The position numbers and the translations under genes are program-made. A stretch of DNA of 64,000 nucleotides, from positions 1 through 64,000 of the forward strand of contig JBIQJI010000030.1 of NCBI GenBank assembly GCA_044507605.1, read 5' to 3'. This DNA is from Thermopolyspora sp044507605 (GTDB taxonomy: Bacteria > Actinomycetota > Actinomycetes > Streptosporangiales > Streptosporangiaceae). Position 1 is the first letter of the stretch, and each line of letters opens with the position of its first letter. A model generated the notes under the pieces. That model was not told the origin of the DNA, did not search any database, and worked only from the letters and a program-made list of their open reading frames with translations. This document shows, piece after piece, positions 50,101 to 57,513 of the stretch.

Positions 50101-51188
50101 AGGCCGGCGATGCCGGCGGCGCCCTCCAGGTGGCCGATGTTCGACTTGGCCGAGCCGATCAGGCACGGCCGCCCCGCCGGTCGGGCCGGGCCGTACACGG
50201 CGGCCAGCGCGGCGGCTTCGAGGGGGTCGCCGACGGCGGTGCCGGTGCCGTGCGCCTCGACGTAGCCGACCGTGCCCGGCTCGACGCCCGCCTGCCGCAG
50301 CGCGCGGCGCATGACGTGCTCCTGCGCCTGGCCGCACGGCGCCATGATGCCCGCGGTGCGGCCGTCCTGGTTGACCGCGCTGCCGAGGACGGTCGCGAGG
50401 ATCCGATCCCCGTCGCGCACGGCGTCGCTGAGCCGCTTGAGCACCACGACGGCCGCGCCCTCGCCCCGCCCGTACCCGTCGGCGGCGGCGGAGAACGACT
50501 TGCTCCGCCCGTCGGGGGCGAGCGTGCCGGCGGCGTCCAGGGTCAGCGTCTCGCCGGGGGACAGGATGAGGTTGACCCCGCCGGCCAGCGCCAGGTCGGT
50601 CTCCCCGGCCCGCAGGGCCTGCACGGCGAGGTGGACGGCGACGAGCGACGCCGAGCACGCCGTGTCGACGGCCAGGCTCGGGCCGCGCAGGTCCAGCGCG
50701 TACGACACCCGGTTGGCGACCGCGCAGGTGGCGGCGCCGATGCCGGTCCAGGCGTCGATGCCGGGCAGGTCCTCCAGCAGCCGGTGCCCGTAGTCGCCGG
50801 TGCAGACGCCGATGTACACGCCGGCGTCGGTGCCGGCCAGCGTGCCGGGCGACACCCCGGCGTGCTCCAGGGCCTCCCACGCGGTCTCCAGCACCAGGCG
50901 CTGCTGGGGGTCCATCAGCTCGGCCTCGCGCGGCGAGACGCCGAAGAACTCCGCGTCGAAACCGGCCACGTCCCGCAGGAAGCCGCCGTGGGAGATGGCG
51001 GCGCGGACGGCCGCGGCGTAGGCCGGGCCCCGGTCGGCGTAGTCGCGCCACCGGTCGCCGGGCAGGGGCCCGGTGGCGTCCCGTCCGCCGATCAGCAGGT
51101 CCCAGTACTCCTCCGCCGAGCCGGTGCCGCCGGGCAGGCGGCAGCCGATTCCGGTCACGGCGACGGCCTCGGCCGATGGTTCCCTCAC
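47154..51188 (-). CDS. Iterative type I PKS (KS-AT-DH/PT-ACP, orsellinate type)
   Basis: Single-module aromatic polyketide synthase of 1344 residues. The ketosynthase (about 9-430) has Cys178 in AVDTACSASLV, EAHGTGTAVGDP and KSNIGHLEGAAG. The acyltransferase (about 530-830) has GHSVGEIAAAV and VAFHGPQMD, a malonyl-type signature. The dehydratase/product-template-like domain (about 930-1230) has HAIEGVEIVP and LDAAMSVA. The carrier Ser is in EQGLDSVLTVV. There is no ketoreductase or thioesterase. This is the layout of AviM/CalO5-type orsellinic acid synthases, so I expect orsellinate or a close tetraketide. GTG start, coupled to the KAS III gene before it. Confidence 0.88.
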   Translation of the reverse strand: MREPSAEAVAVTGIGCRLPGGTGSAEEYWDLLIGGRDATGPLPGDRWRDYADRGPAYAAAVRAAISHGGFLRDVAGFDAEFFGVSPREAELMDPQQRLVLETAWEALEHAGVSPGTLAGTDAGVYIGVCTGDYGHRLLEDLPGIDAWTGIGAATCAVANRVSYALDLRGPSLAVDTACSASLVAVHLAVQALRAGETDLALAGGVNLILSPGETLTLDAAGTLAPDGRSKSFSAAADGYGRGEGAAVVVLKRLSDAVRDGDRILATVLGSAVNQDGRTAGIMAPCGQAQEHVMRRALRQAGVEPGTVGYVEAHGTGTAVGDPLEAAALAAVYGPARPAGRPCLIGSAKSNIGHLEGAAGIAGLVKAVLALHHGVLPPSLLDTPTPAVDWAGSGLRVVDAPTPWPAAGHPRRAAVSAFGYGGTVAHVVLEQAPPAPPPADGPAGRLFPVSAASKAALRQAAANLADVAGDLPAASLGHTLALRRAHLPERAVVAADDPAGLVAGLRALAAGAPDGAVTTGRVLRDPGPGPVFVFSGHGSQWAGMGRELLAAEPAFAAVIDELEPVFADEIGYSPRELLGGGELTEVDRVQTMIFAMQLGLAELWREHGVRPHAVIGHSVGEIAAAVTAGALSRVDGARLICRRSRLLRRVAGRGAMALAQLPFAEAARRLADRPGVVAAIASSPGSTVVSGEPDAVAEVLSGWLEEGVPVRRVSSDVAFHGPQMDPLLAELTAAAAGLTPGTPRIRVYSTALDDPRETPRFDGAYWAANLRRPVRLADAVAAAAADGYRAFIEISPHPVVTHSVLETLDAGGYDDVFVGSSMLRNRPARAALLNGVAAAHCAGLGVDWRRLQPSGGPVTLPAYPWQRRRHWRAPSPPDTGGRGHDPGTYTLLGDGLDVVGADVRIWRTVLSDQTRPYPGSHAIEGVEIVPAAVLAATFLAASGARALADVTMSAPLLTADPREVQVVRQGRELRLAARVAGDAGAAWQPIATATVADPPDETPGELPGEVPGEPPAPPAQPFTPADPGMVRERLAAVGVPGTGFGWTVEELRRGPSALRARVRCGPDAGPPPADGAPPGAWIAALDAAMSVAPSVFPGDPLLRMVTHIDRLSVPGRPPGRASDTGTDTVHTAAGDTARRTANGTADDAAGDTAGPTTDGTAGGTTDGTASGIAGGMTGDTVDIEVWLDRARADTVHVRIIDAAGAVVGVLAGLRYPVIDAPAAGEDGAEGRRPAAGSLAHLGPEELRAFLIEDVGAQIAKEMRLAPSDLSPHRPLVEQGLDSVLTVVVRRRLEKRFRCSLPATLLWRQPTIVAVSDYIAELVSAPAAANGNGNGNGNGNGSADAT
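47660..47830 (-). repeat. Degenerate repeats coding a Thr/Gly/Ala/Asp insert in the PKS
   Basis: Imperfect 12- to 15-bp repeats (plus-strand core GCCGTGCCGTCCGTCG) encode a low-complexity stretch of about 55 residues, such as DGTAGGTTDGTASG, inside the DH/PT region. Two further low-complexity spots are the ELPGEVPGEPP segment near 48170 and the Gly-Asn repeat at the PKS C-terminus near 47190. Confidence 0.65.
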
Positions 51189-52246
51189 CCGTGGCCTCCC
51201 CCCGTCCGCGCCCAGAGGGGCGCCTCGATGATCTGTACGACGGCGGCCGAGATGGTCACGCCGGGCCCGTAGGCGAACATCAGCAGGTGGTCGCCGGGGC
51301 CCAGGCCGCCGCCGCGCACCAGGTGTTCCAGGGCGACGATCTGGTCGCTGGCCCCGCAGTGGCCGACGGTGCGGCCGAGGTCCCAGGTCGACCGCGAGGC
51401 CGGGATGCCCAGCCGGTGCTCGCAGATCTGGGCGGCGATCTCCTGGGAGGTGTTCATGCACGCCACCCGGGTCACCTCGCCCGCCTTGACCCCGGCCTCC
51501 GACAGGGCCTGGTCGATCACGTCGGCCATCCGCTCGTCCAGCGTCACGAGCACGCGGGTGCCGTCGCCCTCGACGACCGCGCGCCGCCGGAACTCGTCGT
51601 TGTGCGCGGCGAAGTCGACCCTGCGGCCCTCGGTGACGCCGGGCGGGAACAGCGGCTCGGCGCAGCGGTGCATCTCCTCGGCCGCCGACACCGACGTCGT
51701 GCACACCGACGCCAGCCGGGCGAACCCCGGCTCGGTGTCGAGCACGACGGCGCTCGCCGCGTCTCCGGCGACGGCCCCGGGCAGCATCCGCCACCGGTCG
51801 ACCAGCGGGGTGCCGTAGTTGTCGGCGGTGACCAGCAGCGCGGCCTGGCGGCCGGGTGCGGCCCGCAGGTAGCTCGCGGCGAGTTCGAGGGCGGCGAACA
51901 TGCCGTTGCAGCCCTGTTTGAGCTGGGCGGCCAGCATGCCGTCGCCGACCAGGTGGCGCTGCACGTACGCCTGCGGCGGCCAGCCCTCGGGGCCCTGATG
52001 CCAGGTCGAGACGTACAGCAGCAGGTCCAGCCCGGTGGGGGACCGCCCGCTGCGGGCCACGGCGCTGCGCGCCGCGCGCAACGCCATCTCCGGCGCCGGC
52101 ACGTCACCGGCGACCGCGACCGAGACGAGGCCGTGCAGCTCGGCCTCCTCGGCCGGGTACCCGCCCGCCGCCACGACCTGGTCCACGGGCACCGTGCCGG
52201 GCAGGTACGACCCGACGCCGCTGATGTACATGTCCGCCGTCTCCAT
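51185..52246 (-). CDS. KAS III-like acyltransferase, His replaced by Asn
   Basis: Thiolase-fold protein of 353 residues related to KAS III-like acyltransferases such as CerJ and AviN. The nucleophile is Cys113 in LKQGCNGMFAAL. The third position is Asp301 in GHCGASDQIVAL, as in CerJ, rather than the KAS III Asn. The position expected to hold the catalytic His reads VACMNTSQEI, with Asn265, whereas the paralogue encoded upstream has His there. It may use another base or be non-catalytic. Immediately upstream of the PKS (GTGA overlap), it probably moves or receives the aromatic acyl group. ATG 52246 has GGGAGG. Confidence 0.8.
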   Translation of the reverse strand: METADMYISGVGSYLPGTVPVDQVVAAGGYPAEEAELHGLVSVAVAGDVPAPEMALRAARSAVARSGRSPTGLDLLLYVSTWHQGPEGWPPQAYVQRHLVGDGMLAAQLKQGCNGMFAALELAASYLRAAPGRQAALLVTADNYGTPLVDRWRMLPGAVAGDAASAVVLDTEPGFARLASVCTTSVSAAEEMHRCAEPLFPPGVTEGRRVDFAAHNDEFRRRAVVEGDGTRVLVTLDERMADVIDQALSEAGVKAGEVTRVACMNTSQEIAAQICEHRLGIPASRSTWDLGRTVGHCGASDQIVALEHLVRGGGLGPGDHLLMFAYGPGVTISAAVVQIIEAPLWARTGGGHG

Positions 52247-52256
52247 GCCGCCTCCC

Positions 52257-52284
52257 GGCTCACTCGACCTGGCTCACTCGACCT
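52257..52284 (-). repeat. Two 14-bp direct repeats between the KAS III genes
   Basis: GGCTCACTCGACCT occurs twice in tandem (52257-52270, 52271-52284), with a decayed third copy after it. It lies in the 108-nt gap between the two KAS III-like genes, directly upstream of the ribosome binding site of the second. Non-coding. Confidence 0.6.
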
Positions 52285-52354
52285 GGCTCTCTGCCTCACC
52301 GGACCTGGTTCTGCCGGCCTGCTCGTCCCCGACCGCATCGACACCCGCGCCGGA

Positions 52355-53383
52355 TCACCGGTCCGGGATGGCGAGGATCCGCAGGACGGCGCAGGCCATG
52401 GTGGTGCCGGCGCCGAGCCCGACGAGCAGTACGTGGTCGCCGGGGGCCAGCTCGCCCGAGGCCAGCAGGTGGTCGAGGGCGACGAACTGGTCGCTGACCC
52501 CGAGGTGGCCGATCGTGGCGCCGTAGTCCCAGGTGGTGTCGGCCATGGTGAGCCCGAGCCAGTTGACGCCCCGGTTCGCCAGGTCGTCCCAGCGCCCGTG
52601 CGGGAAGGCCACGCGCGCCACCTCGTCGAGCGTGATCTCCGCCTCCTTGAGGGTGCGTTCGATCAGCTCCAGCAGCGTTCTCTGGATCGCCAGCATGACG
52701 CCGGCGCCGTCACCGGCCAGCAGCCGCTCGCGGAAGGCGCGGTTGCGCTCGGCGAAGTCCAGGGGCCGGCCGACGGTCGCGTCCGGCGGGAACATCGGCA
52801 CGCCGCCGTCGTTGACCGCCTCGGCCTCCGGCAGCACGGTCACGTTGACCGACCGCAGCTCGGCGAACCCCGTGTCGGTGGTGAGGAGTAGCGCGCATCC
52901 GGCGTCGCCCATCACCGCGCCCTCGATCATGCGCCACCGGTCGACCAGGGGGGTGCCGTGGTTGTCGGCGCCGACGAGCAGCGCGGTGCCGCCGGGCCGC
53001 AGATACCGGGCGGTGAGCTGCAGCGCGCTGAACAGGCCGCAGCAGCCGTGCCGCAGCTCGACGGCCAGTACGTCGCCGCCGACCAGGTGCTGCTGCAGGT
53101 AGTACTGCGGCTCCCAGCCCTCCGGCCCCTGATGCCAGACGTCGCAGTAGAGCAGGAGGTCCAGGCCGTGCGGCGACAGTCCGCCGGAGCGTTCGAACGC
53201 GTGCCGGGCGGCGCGCAGGGCCAGCTCGGGGGCGGGCACGTCGCCGGCGACCGCCGCGCCGCCGAGGCGGAAGTACTCCACCTCGTCGGCCGGGTAGCGG
53301 CCCTCCGCGACGGCCGTCTCGATGGAGACGACGGGCGGCAGATGGACGCCGATGCTGCGCAGGTACAGGTCACAGGTGCGCAT
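52355..53383 (-). CDS. KAS III-like acyltransferase (Cys-His-Asp)
   Basis: Paralogue of the next gene, 342 residues. It has Cys114 in RHGCCGLFSAL, His262 in RVAFPHGRWDD and Asp298 in GHLGVSDQFVALDH, the Cys-His-Asp set described for CerJ, a KAS III homologue that forms esters. I infer transfer of an acyl group, probably the PKS aromatic acid or a malonyl unit, to a hydroxyl or a carrier. The two paralogues share long identical stretches (GTPLVDRWRM, HQGPEGW) and arose by duplication. ATG 53383 has GAAGGAGAG. Confidence 0.83.
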   Translation of the reverse strand: MRTCDLYLRSIGVHLPPVVSIETAVAEGRYPADEVEYFRLGGAAVAGDVPAPELALRAARHAFERSGGLSPHGLDLLLYCDVWHQGPEGWEPQYYLQQHLVGGDVLAVELRHGCCGLFSALQLTARYLRPGGTALLVGADNHGTPLVDRWRMIEGAVMGDAGCALLLTTDTGFAELRSVNVTVLPEAEAVNDGGVPMFPPDATVGRPLDFAERNRAFRERLLAGDGAGVMLAIQRTLLELIERTLKEAEITLDEVARVAFPHGRWDDLANRGVNWLGLTMADTTWDYGATIGHLGVSDQFVALDHLLASGELAPGDHVLLVGLGAGTTMACAVLRILAIPDR

Positions 53384-53444
53384 CTGTCTCTCCTTCAGCG
53401 CTCGCGTGCAGCGGCACCGGCCGGCGCGGCCGGGGGTCCGGCCG

Positions 53445-54353
53445 TTACCGGGTGCCGGACGTGGGGTCCGCCGCCTCGCGGAGCAGCAGCATCGGGTCGC
53501 TCAGCTCGTACAGGCCGCACATCGGCGGGCAGGCCTCGTAGCCGAGGAGCCGCTGGATGTCCTCGGGGTAGCCGCGGACCACGTCCAGCGGGATGGACAG
53601 GTACTGGTTCTCCTCCTGGCGGAGGTTGCCGAGGTCGTAGGCGTACGACAGGCCGGTGCGGGGCGCGTCGGAGGCGTTGACCCCGGCGCCGTGGTAGGTG
53701 CTGCCGAGCCACACCAGCGCCGAGCCGGCGCGCATCTCGGCGGGCACGGCCTCCTCGTCGCGAGGCGCCCGCTCGTCGCCCCACCGGTGGCTGCCCGGGA
53801 TCACGCGGGTGGCGCCGTTGCGGGCGGTGAAGTCGCTCGCGGCGACCATGACCTGCACCCGGCTTTCGGGGCTCGGGTGGGTGCGCAGGTGGGCGGTGTC
53901 GTCGCGGTGCAGCGCCTGTATCGGCACGCCGGGCCGGATCTGGATCGCCCGCGAGATGCCGAGCTGGATCGTCGGGACGAGCTCCACCCGCTGCCGGCCG
54001 AGCCAGGCCCGCACCGGGCGCTGCAGGAAGTGCCGTGCCGCGCCGAGGAAGTGCGGCTGCCGCATGATCGTCACCGAGTGGGCGGTGCGGCGCACCAGGC
54101 CGGGCAGGATCCGGGTCTTCTCGCCGACCAGCCGCCCGTCGCCGTCGGCCTGCTGCTCCAGGGCCGGGCCGAGGTCGTGCCACAGGCCGCGCAGCGTCTC
54201 CGCGTCGACGAAGTCCGCGACGATCACCGCTCCGTCGCGTTCGATCGCGCCGATGGTCTCCTCGACCGGGGCCGACGCGGGCAGCGTGGTCAGCGGGGCC
54301 GGCCGGGCGGGCGCGGCCTGCGGGGCGAGCGGGGCCGGCTCGTGGTCACTCAT
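53445..54353 (-). CDS. Phytanoyl-CoA dioxygenase (PhyH) family oxygenase
   Basis: Non-heme iron, 2-oxoglutarate-type oxygenase of 302 residues. The iron ligands are HRD in QALHRDDTAHLRTH and a distal His in GSTYHGAGVN, and a conserved NGATRVIPGSHRWGDE lies between them. RTGLSYAYDLG provides the expected Arg for 2-oxoglutarate. PhyH members hydroxylate, epoxidise or form unusual rings in antibiotic pathways. A Pro/Ala-rich leader of about 28 residues precedes the fold. The gene overlaps the end of the FAD hydroxylase gene by 8 nt and is 61 nt from the KAS III pair. Confidence 0.87.
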   Translation of the reverse strand: MSDHEPAPLAPQAAPARPAPLTTLPASAPVEETIGAIERDGAVIVADFVDAETLRGLWHDLGPALEQQADGDGRLVGEKTRILPGLVRRTAHSVTIMRQPHFLGAARHFLQRPVRAWLGRQRVELVPTIQLGISRAIQIRPGVPIQALHRDDTAHLRTHPSPESRVQVMVAASDFTARNGATRVIPGSHRWGDERAPRDEEAVPAEMRAGSALVWLGSTYHGAGVNASDAPRTGLSYAYDLGNLRQEENQYLSIPLDVVRGYPEDIQRLLGYEACPPMCGLYELSDPMLLLREAADPTSGTR

Positions 54354-55920
54354 GCCGGCCTCCCGCGCGCGCGACGGCGGGCGCACGGCCCGGTTCCGGA
54401 TCGGCCGGCGGGCCGAACCATCGGGTGAGGGCGCGGCGCAGCGAGCCGGGCCCGGCGGGCGTGCTCCAGGCGACGAAGCCGTCCGGCCTGATCAGCAGCG
54501 CCTCGGCGGGGGCCTCCGGGCAGGTGGCGGTGACCACGTCCACCTGGTCGGCCCAGGGCTCGGCGGTCGCGCGCAGCTCCGGATCGGCGCCGAGGTCGAG
54601 CAGCAGGGCCCGCCCGGTGCGCTGCAGCTCCGCGAGCCGCACGGTGCCGTCGGCGCGGTGCAGGCGCAGGTCCGGGCTGAAGCGGCCGACCAGCGGGCCG
54701 GTCAGCGACGGGTCGCCCATGTCGTAGGCGATGTGCAGGTCGTCGACGAGGGCGGTGAGCTGCCGGTTCGCCTCGTCGCGGAGCAGCAGCTCGCGGAGCA
54801 GCCGCCGCAGCGCGTCGACGTGCGGGCCGGGCCGCATCAACGCGATCGAGGCGCGCTGGATCTCCAGTGTCTGCGCGCCGATCGGATGCCGCTCGGCGGT
54901 GTAGGTGTCGAGCAGGCTGTCGGGGCATCGGCCCCGCGCGACCGCGGCGAGTTTCCAGCCGACGTTGACGGCGTCGCCCAGCCCCAGCCGCAGCCCCGGG
55001 CCGCTCCAGTGCGAGTGGACGTGCGCCGCGTCGCCGACGAGCAGCACCCGCCCGCTGCGGTAGGTCGCGGCCTGCCGCGCGTTGTCGGTGAACCGGGTGA
55101 TCTTCTTGACCTCGGTGACCGTCACCTGGGTGCCGGTGAGACGGCGCAGCGCCCCCTGGAATTCTTCGACCGTTATGGGGGCGTCCCGGTTGACCGGCGG
55201 CCCGTCGAACTCCAAGGTGATGAACCGCGGCGGGCCCTCCTCGTACACGAAAAGTCCGCGGTCCTTACGGAACCACCCCGGAAGGTGAAATTCGGGGTCG
55301 TCGATCTCGGCGAAGGCGCGATATCCGGTCGTGATTCCGTCCGTGCCCGGAAAGGCGATGCCGGAAAGTTTTCGGATAAGGCTGCGCCCGCCGTCGCAGC
55401 CGGCGAGCCATTCGGTCTCCAGGTGGTACGGCCCGTCCGGGCCCTCGACATCGAGGCGTACCCGGTCGTCGGCCTGCACGAACCCGGTGACCGTGTGGCC
55501 GCGCCGCACCTCGACGCCGAGCTCGGCGGCGCGCCGCGCCAGGTCCTCTTCCAGCAGCTGCTGGGGCACCAGCAGGTCGGGGGATTCGGGGCGGAGCAGG
55601 AACATGCTGGCGAAGTGCCGTGCTCCGGGAAACTCCTTGGGCAGCAGGCTGTCGGGTCGTCGTTCGCCGGCCTCGACGCGGGCCTGCTGCTCGGCCGTGA
55701 GGGGCGTGATGGGGGTCTCGGCGACGCCGAGCATGAGCCCGCGACGGTCCATGATGTCGACGGCCCGTCCGGTGATGCCCTCGGCCTTGGGCCGCCACTC
55801 GATGGCGGGCAGCCGTTCGAGCACCACTACCGGAACGTCGTGGAGGGCGACCTCGCACGCGAGCATGAGCCCGACCGGTCCGCCGCCGACAACGGCGACC
55901 TTGGCCTCCGGATACGCCAT
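54346..55920 (-). CDS. FAD-dependent aromatic hydroxylase
   Basis: Class A flavoprotein monooxygenase of 524 residues, first gene of the biosynthetic operon. The dinucleotide motif is KVAVVGGGPVGLMLACEVAL, the DG motif is GCDGGRSLIRKLSG and the second FAD motif is VLLVGDAAHVHSHWSGPGLR. A thioredoxin-like C-terminal domain follows, as in MhpA- and RdmE-type hydroxylases. It should hydroxylate the aromatic acid or polyketide. ATG 55920 is chosen for AGAGGTG five bases before it. An alternative GTG is at 55926. A 278-nt divergent promoter region separates it from the second P450. Confidence 0.88.
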   Translation of the reverse strand: MAYPEAKVAVVGGGPVGLMLACEVALHDVPVVVLERLPAIEWRPKAEGITGRAVDIMDRRGLMLGVAETPITPLTAEQQARVEAGERRPDSLLPKEFPGARHFASMFLLRPESPDLLVPQQLLEEDLARRAAELGVEVRRGHTVTGFVQADDRVRLDVEGPDGPYHLETEWLAGCDGGRSLIRKLSGIAFPGTDGITTGYRAFAEIDDPEFHLPGWFRKDRGLFVYEEGPPRFITLEFDGPPVNRDAPITVEEFQGALRRLTGTQVTVTEVKKITRFTDNARQAATYRSGRVLLVGDAAHVHSHWSGPGLRLGLGDAVNVGWKLAAVARGRCPDSLLDTYTAERHPIGAQTLEIQRASIALMRPGPHVDALRRLLRELLLRDEANRQLTALVDDLHIAYDMGDPSLTGPLVGRFSPDLRLHRADGTVRLAELQRTGRALLLDLGADPELRATAEPWADQVDVVTATCPEAPAEALLIRPDGFVAWSTPAGPGSLRRALTRWFGPPADPEPGRAPAVARAGGRHE

Positions 55921-56198
55921 CAACACCTCTTCTGGGGACTATGAGCTACTGGAAGAGTCGACGAATCGCCGATCGGGGACCGGCGACACTTATGGTCGTG
56001 TCGTTCACGCTGCGTTGACGGAGGTTTCCAAGCGGTCGACGTCGATGTTAGGCAAATCGTCCGTAAATGACTAGTGGTGTCTTTTTCCGAACTTGTCGTC
56101 CATAATCATCTTTCTGGCTTGTTGTACGTAAGCGTCGGTGTTGGTGGGATCGACCTGCTAGAAGGGCCGCCACACCGCGCCGGGCGGGAGGCTGGCGG
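55921..56198. promoter_or_regulatory. Divergent promoter region of the biosynthetic cluster
   Basis: This 278-nt gap between the FAD hydroxylase and P450 genes is AT-richer than its surroundings, especially 56041-56140. It must hold promoters for both directions. I see no regulator gene in the cluster and no convincing repeated operator. TTGTACGTAA near 56119 is only suggestive. Confidence 0.45.
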
Positions 56199-57503
56199 AT
56201 GAGCGAGGGCCGTAACGTTCAGCGGACGGCGGACGCCCCCGGGGCTCCGCGCAGCCGCGCCGATCGCGACGCCCGGCCGCTGGAGACCGACCGGCCCACC
56301 CCCTTCGACCCGCCGCTCGGCCTGCGCCGGCGTGAGCCGCTCAGCCGGCTCGCCTACCCCGACGGGCACGTCGGCTGGGTCGCCACCGGCTACTCGATCG
56401 TCCGCGCCATCCTGGCCGATCCCCGCTTCAGCACCCGGCGCGAGCTGCTGCACCAGCCGGTGGGCCGGGAACGCGCGCACGAGCGGCCGGCGCCCGCCGA
56501 GCCGGGCATCTTCCCGCACATGGACCCGCCGGAGCACACCCGGTTCCGCCGCCTGCTGAGCGGCCACTTCGGCCCCCGGCGCGTCGCCGCGCTGACCCCC
56601 GCGATCCGGCGCTACACGGCGGAGGCGCTCGACCGCATGATCGACGCCGGCTCGCCGGCCGACCTCGTCAGGTCGTTCGCCCTGCCGATCCCGGCGCTGG
56701 TGATCTGCGAGTTGCTCGGCGTCCCGGCGGAGGACCGGCACCGCGTCCAGGCGGCGACCGCGACGATGAACGACCTGGACTCCACGCCGGAACAGGCCGT
56801 CGAGGCCGTGCTGACGATCACCGGCACGGTACGCGACCTGCTCGCGCGCCTGCGCGCCGGATCGGGCGCATCCGGCGGCGGACCACCCGGGGACGGCCGG
56901 GGACTGCTGGCCGACGCCGTGGCGACGGGCGAGCTCGACGACGACGAGCTGACCAACCTGGGCATGGTGCTGCTGGCCACGGGCCATCTGCCCACGTCGA
57001 GCATGCTCGCGCTCGGGACGTTCGCGCTGCTCACCGACCCGGCCCAGCGGGCCCGCCTGACCGCCGGCCCCGAGCTCGCCGGGCCCGCCGTCGAGGAGCT
57101 GCTGCGGTACCTGTCGATCCTCCAGTTCGACGTGCGGCGCACGGCGCTGACCGACGTCGAGATCGGCGGCCACGTCATCGCGGCCGGCGAGACCGTGGTG
57201 CTGGCGCTGCCGGTCGCCAACCGCGACCCGGCGCGCTTCCCCGACCCGGACACCCTCGACCTGGGCCGCTCGGCGGCCGGGCATCTGGCGTTCGGGCACG
57301 GCGTCCACCAGTGCCTCGGGCAGCATCTCGCACGGTGCGAGCTGCGCATCGCGCTGACCGCGCTGTTCGAGCGCCTGCCCGACCTGCGCCTGGCCGTGCC
57401 GGTGGCCGAGGTGCCGACCCGGGAACGCATGGCGGTGTACGGGGTGGACCGGCTGCCGGTCGCCTGGGGCGCGGCTCCGGCCGATCGGCCGGGCGCCCGC
57501 TAG
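56199..57503 (+). CDS. Cytochrome P450, divergent from the PKS operon
   Basis: P450 monooxygenase of 434 residues. The heme loop is FGHGVHQCLGQHLARCELRI, with ELLRYLS as the K-helix motif and FPHMDPPEHTRFRRLL early on. The I helix reads LLATGHLPTSSMLALG, so the acid and alcohol residues of AGxET are replaced by Leu and Pro, an atypical proton-delivery site. Such changes occur in P450s that do coupling or non-hydroxylating chemistry, though this is not proof. ATG 56199 follows GGGAGGCTGGCGG. Its place beside the operon promoter makes it part of the same cluster. Confidence 0.87.
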   Translation: MSEGRNVQRTADAPGAPRSRADRDARPLETDRPTPFDPPLGLRRREPLSRLAYPDGHVGWVATGYSIVRAILADPRFSTRRELLHQPVGRERAHERPAPAEPGIFPHMDPPEHTRFRRLLSGHFGPRRVAALTPAIRRYTAEALDRMIDAGSPADLVRSFALPIPALVICELLGVPAEDRHRVQAATATMNDLDSTPEQAVEAVLTITGTVRDLLARLRAGSGASGGGPPGDGRGLLADAVATGELDDDELTNLGMVLLATGHLPTSSMLALGTFALLTDPAQRARLTAGPELAGPAVEELLRYLSILQFDVRRTALTDVEIGGHVIAAGETVVLALPVANRDPARFPDPDTLDLGRSAAGHLAFGHGVHQCLGQHLARCELRIALTALFERLPDLRLAVPVAEVPTRERMAVYGVDRLPVAWGAAPADRPGAR

Positions 57504-57513
57504 GTTGGGGATC

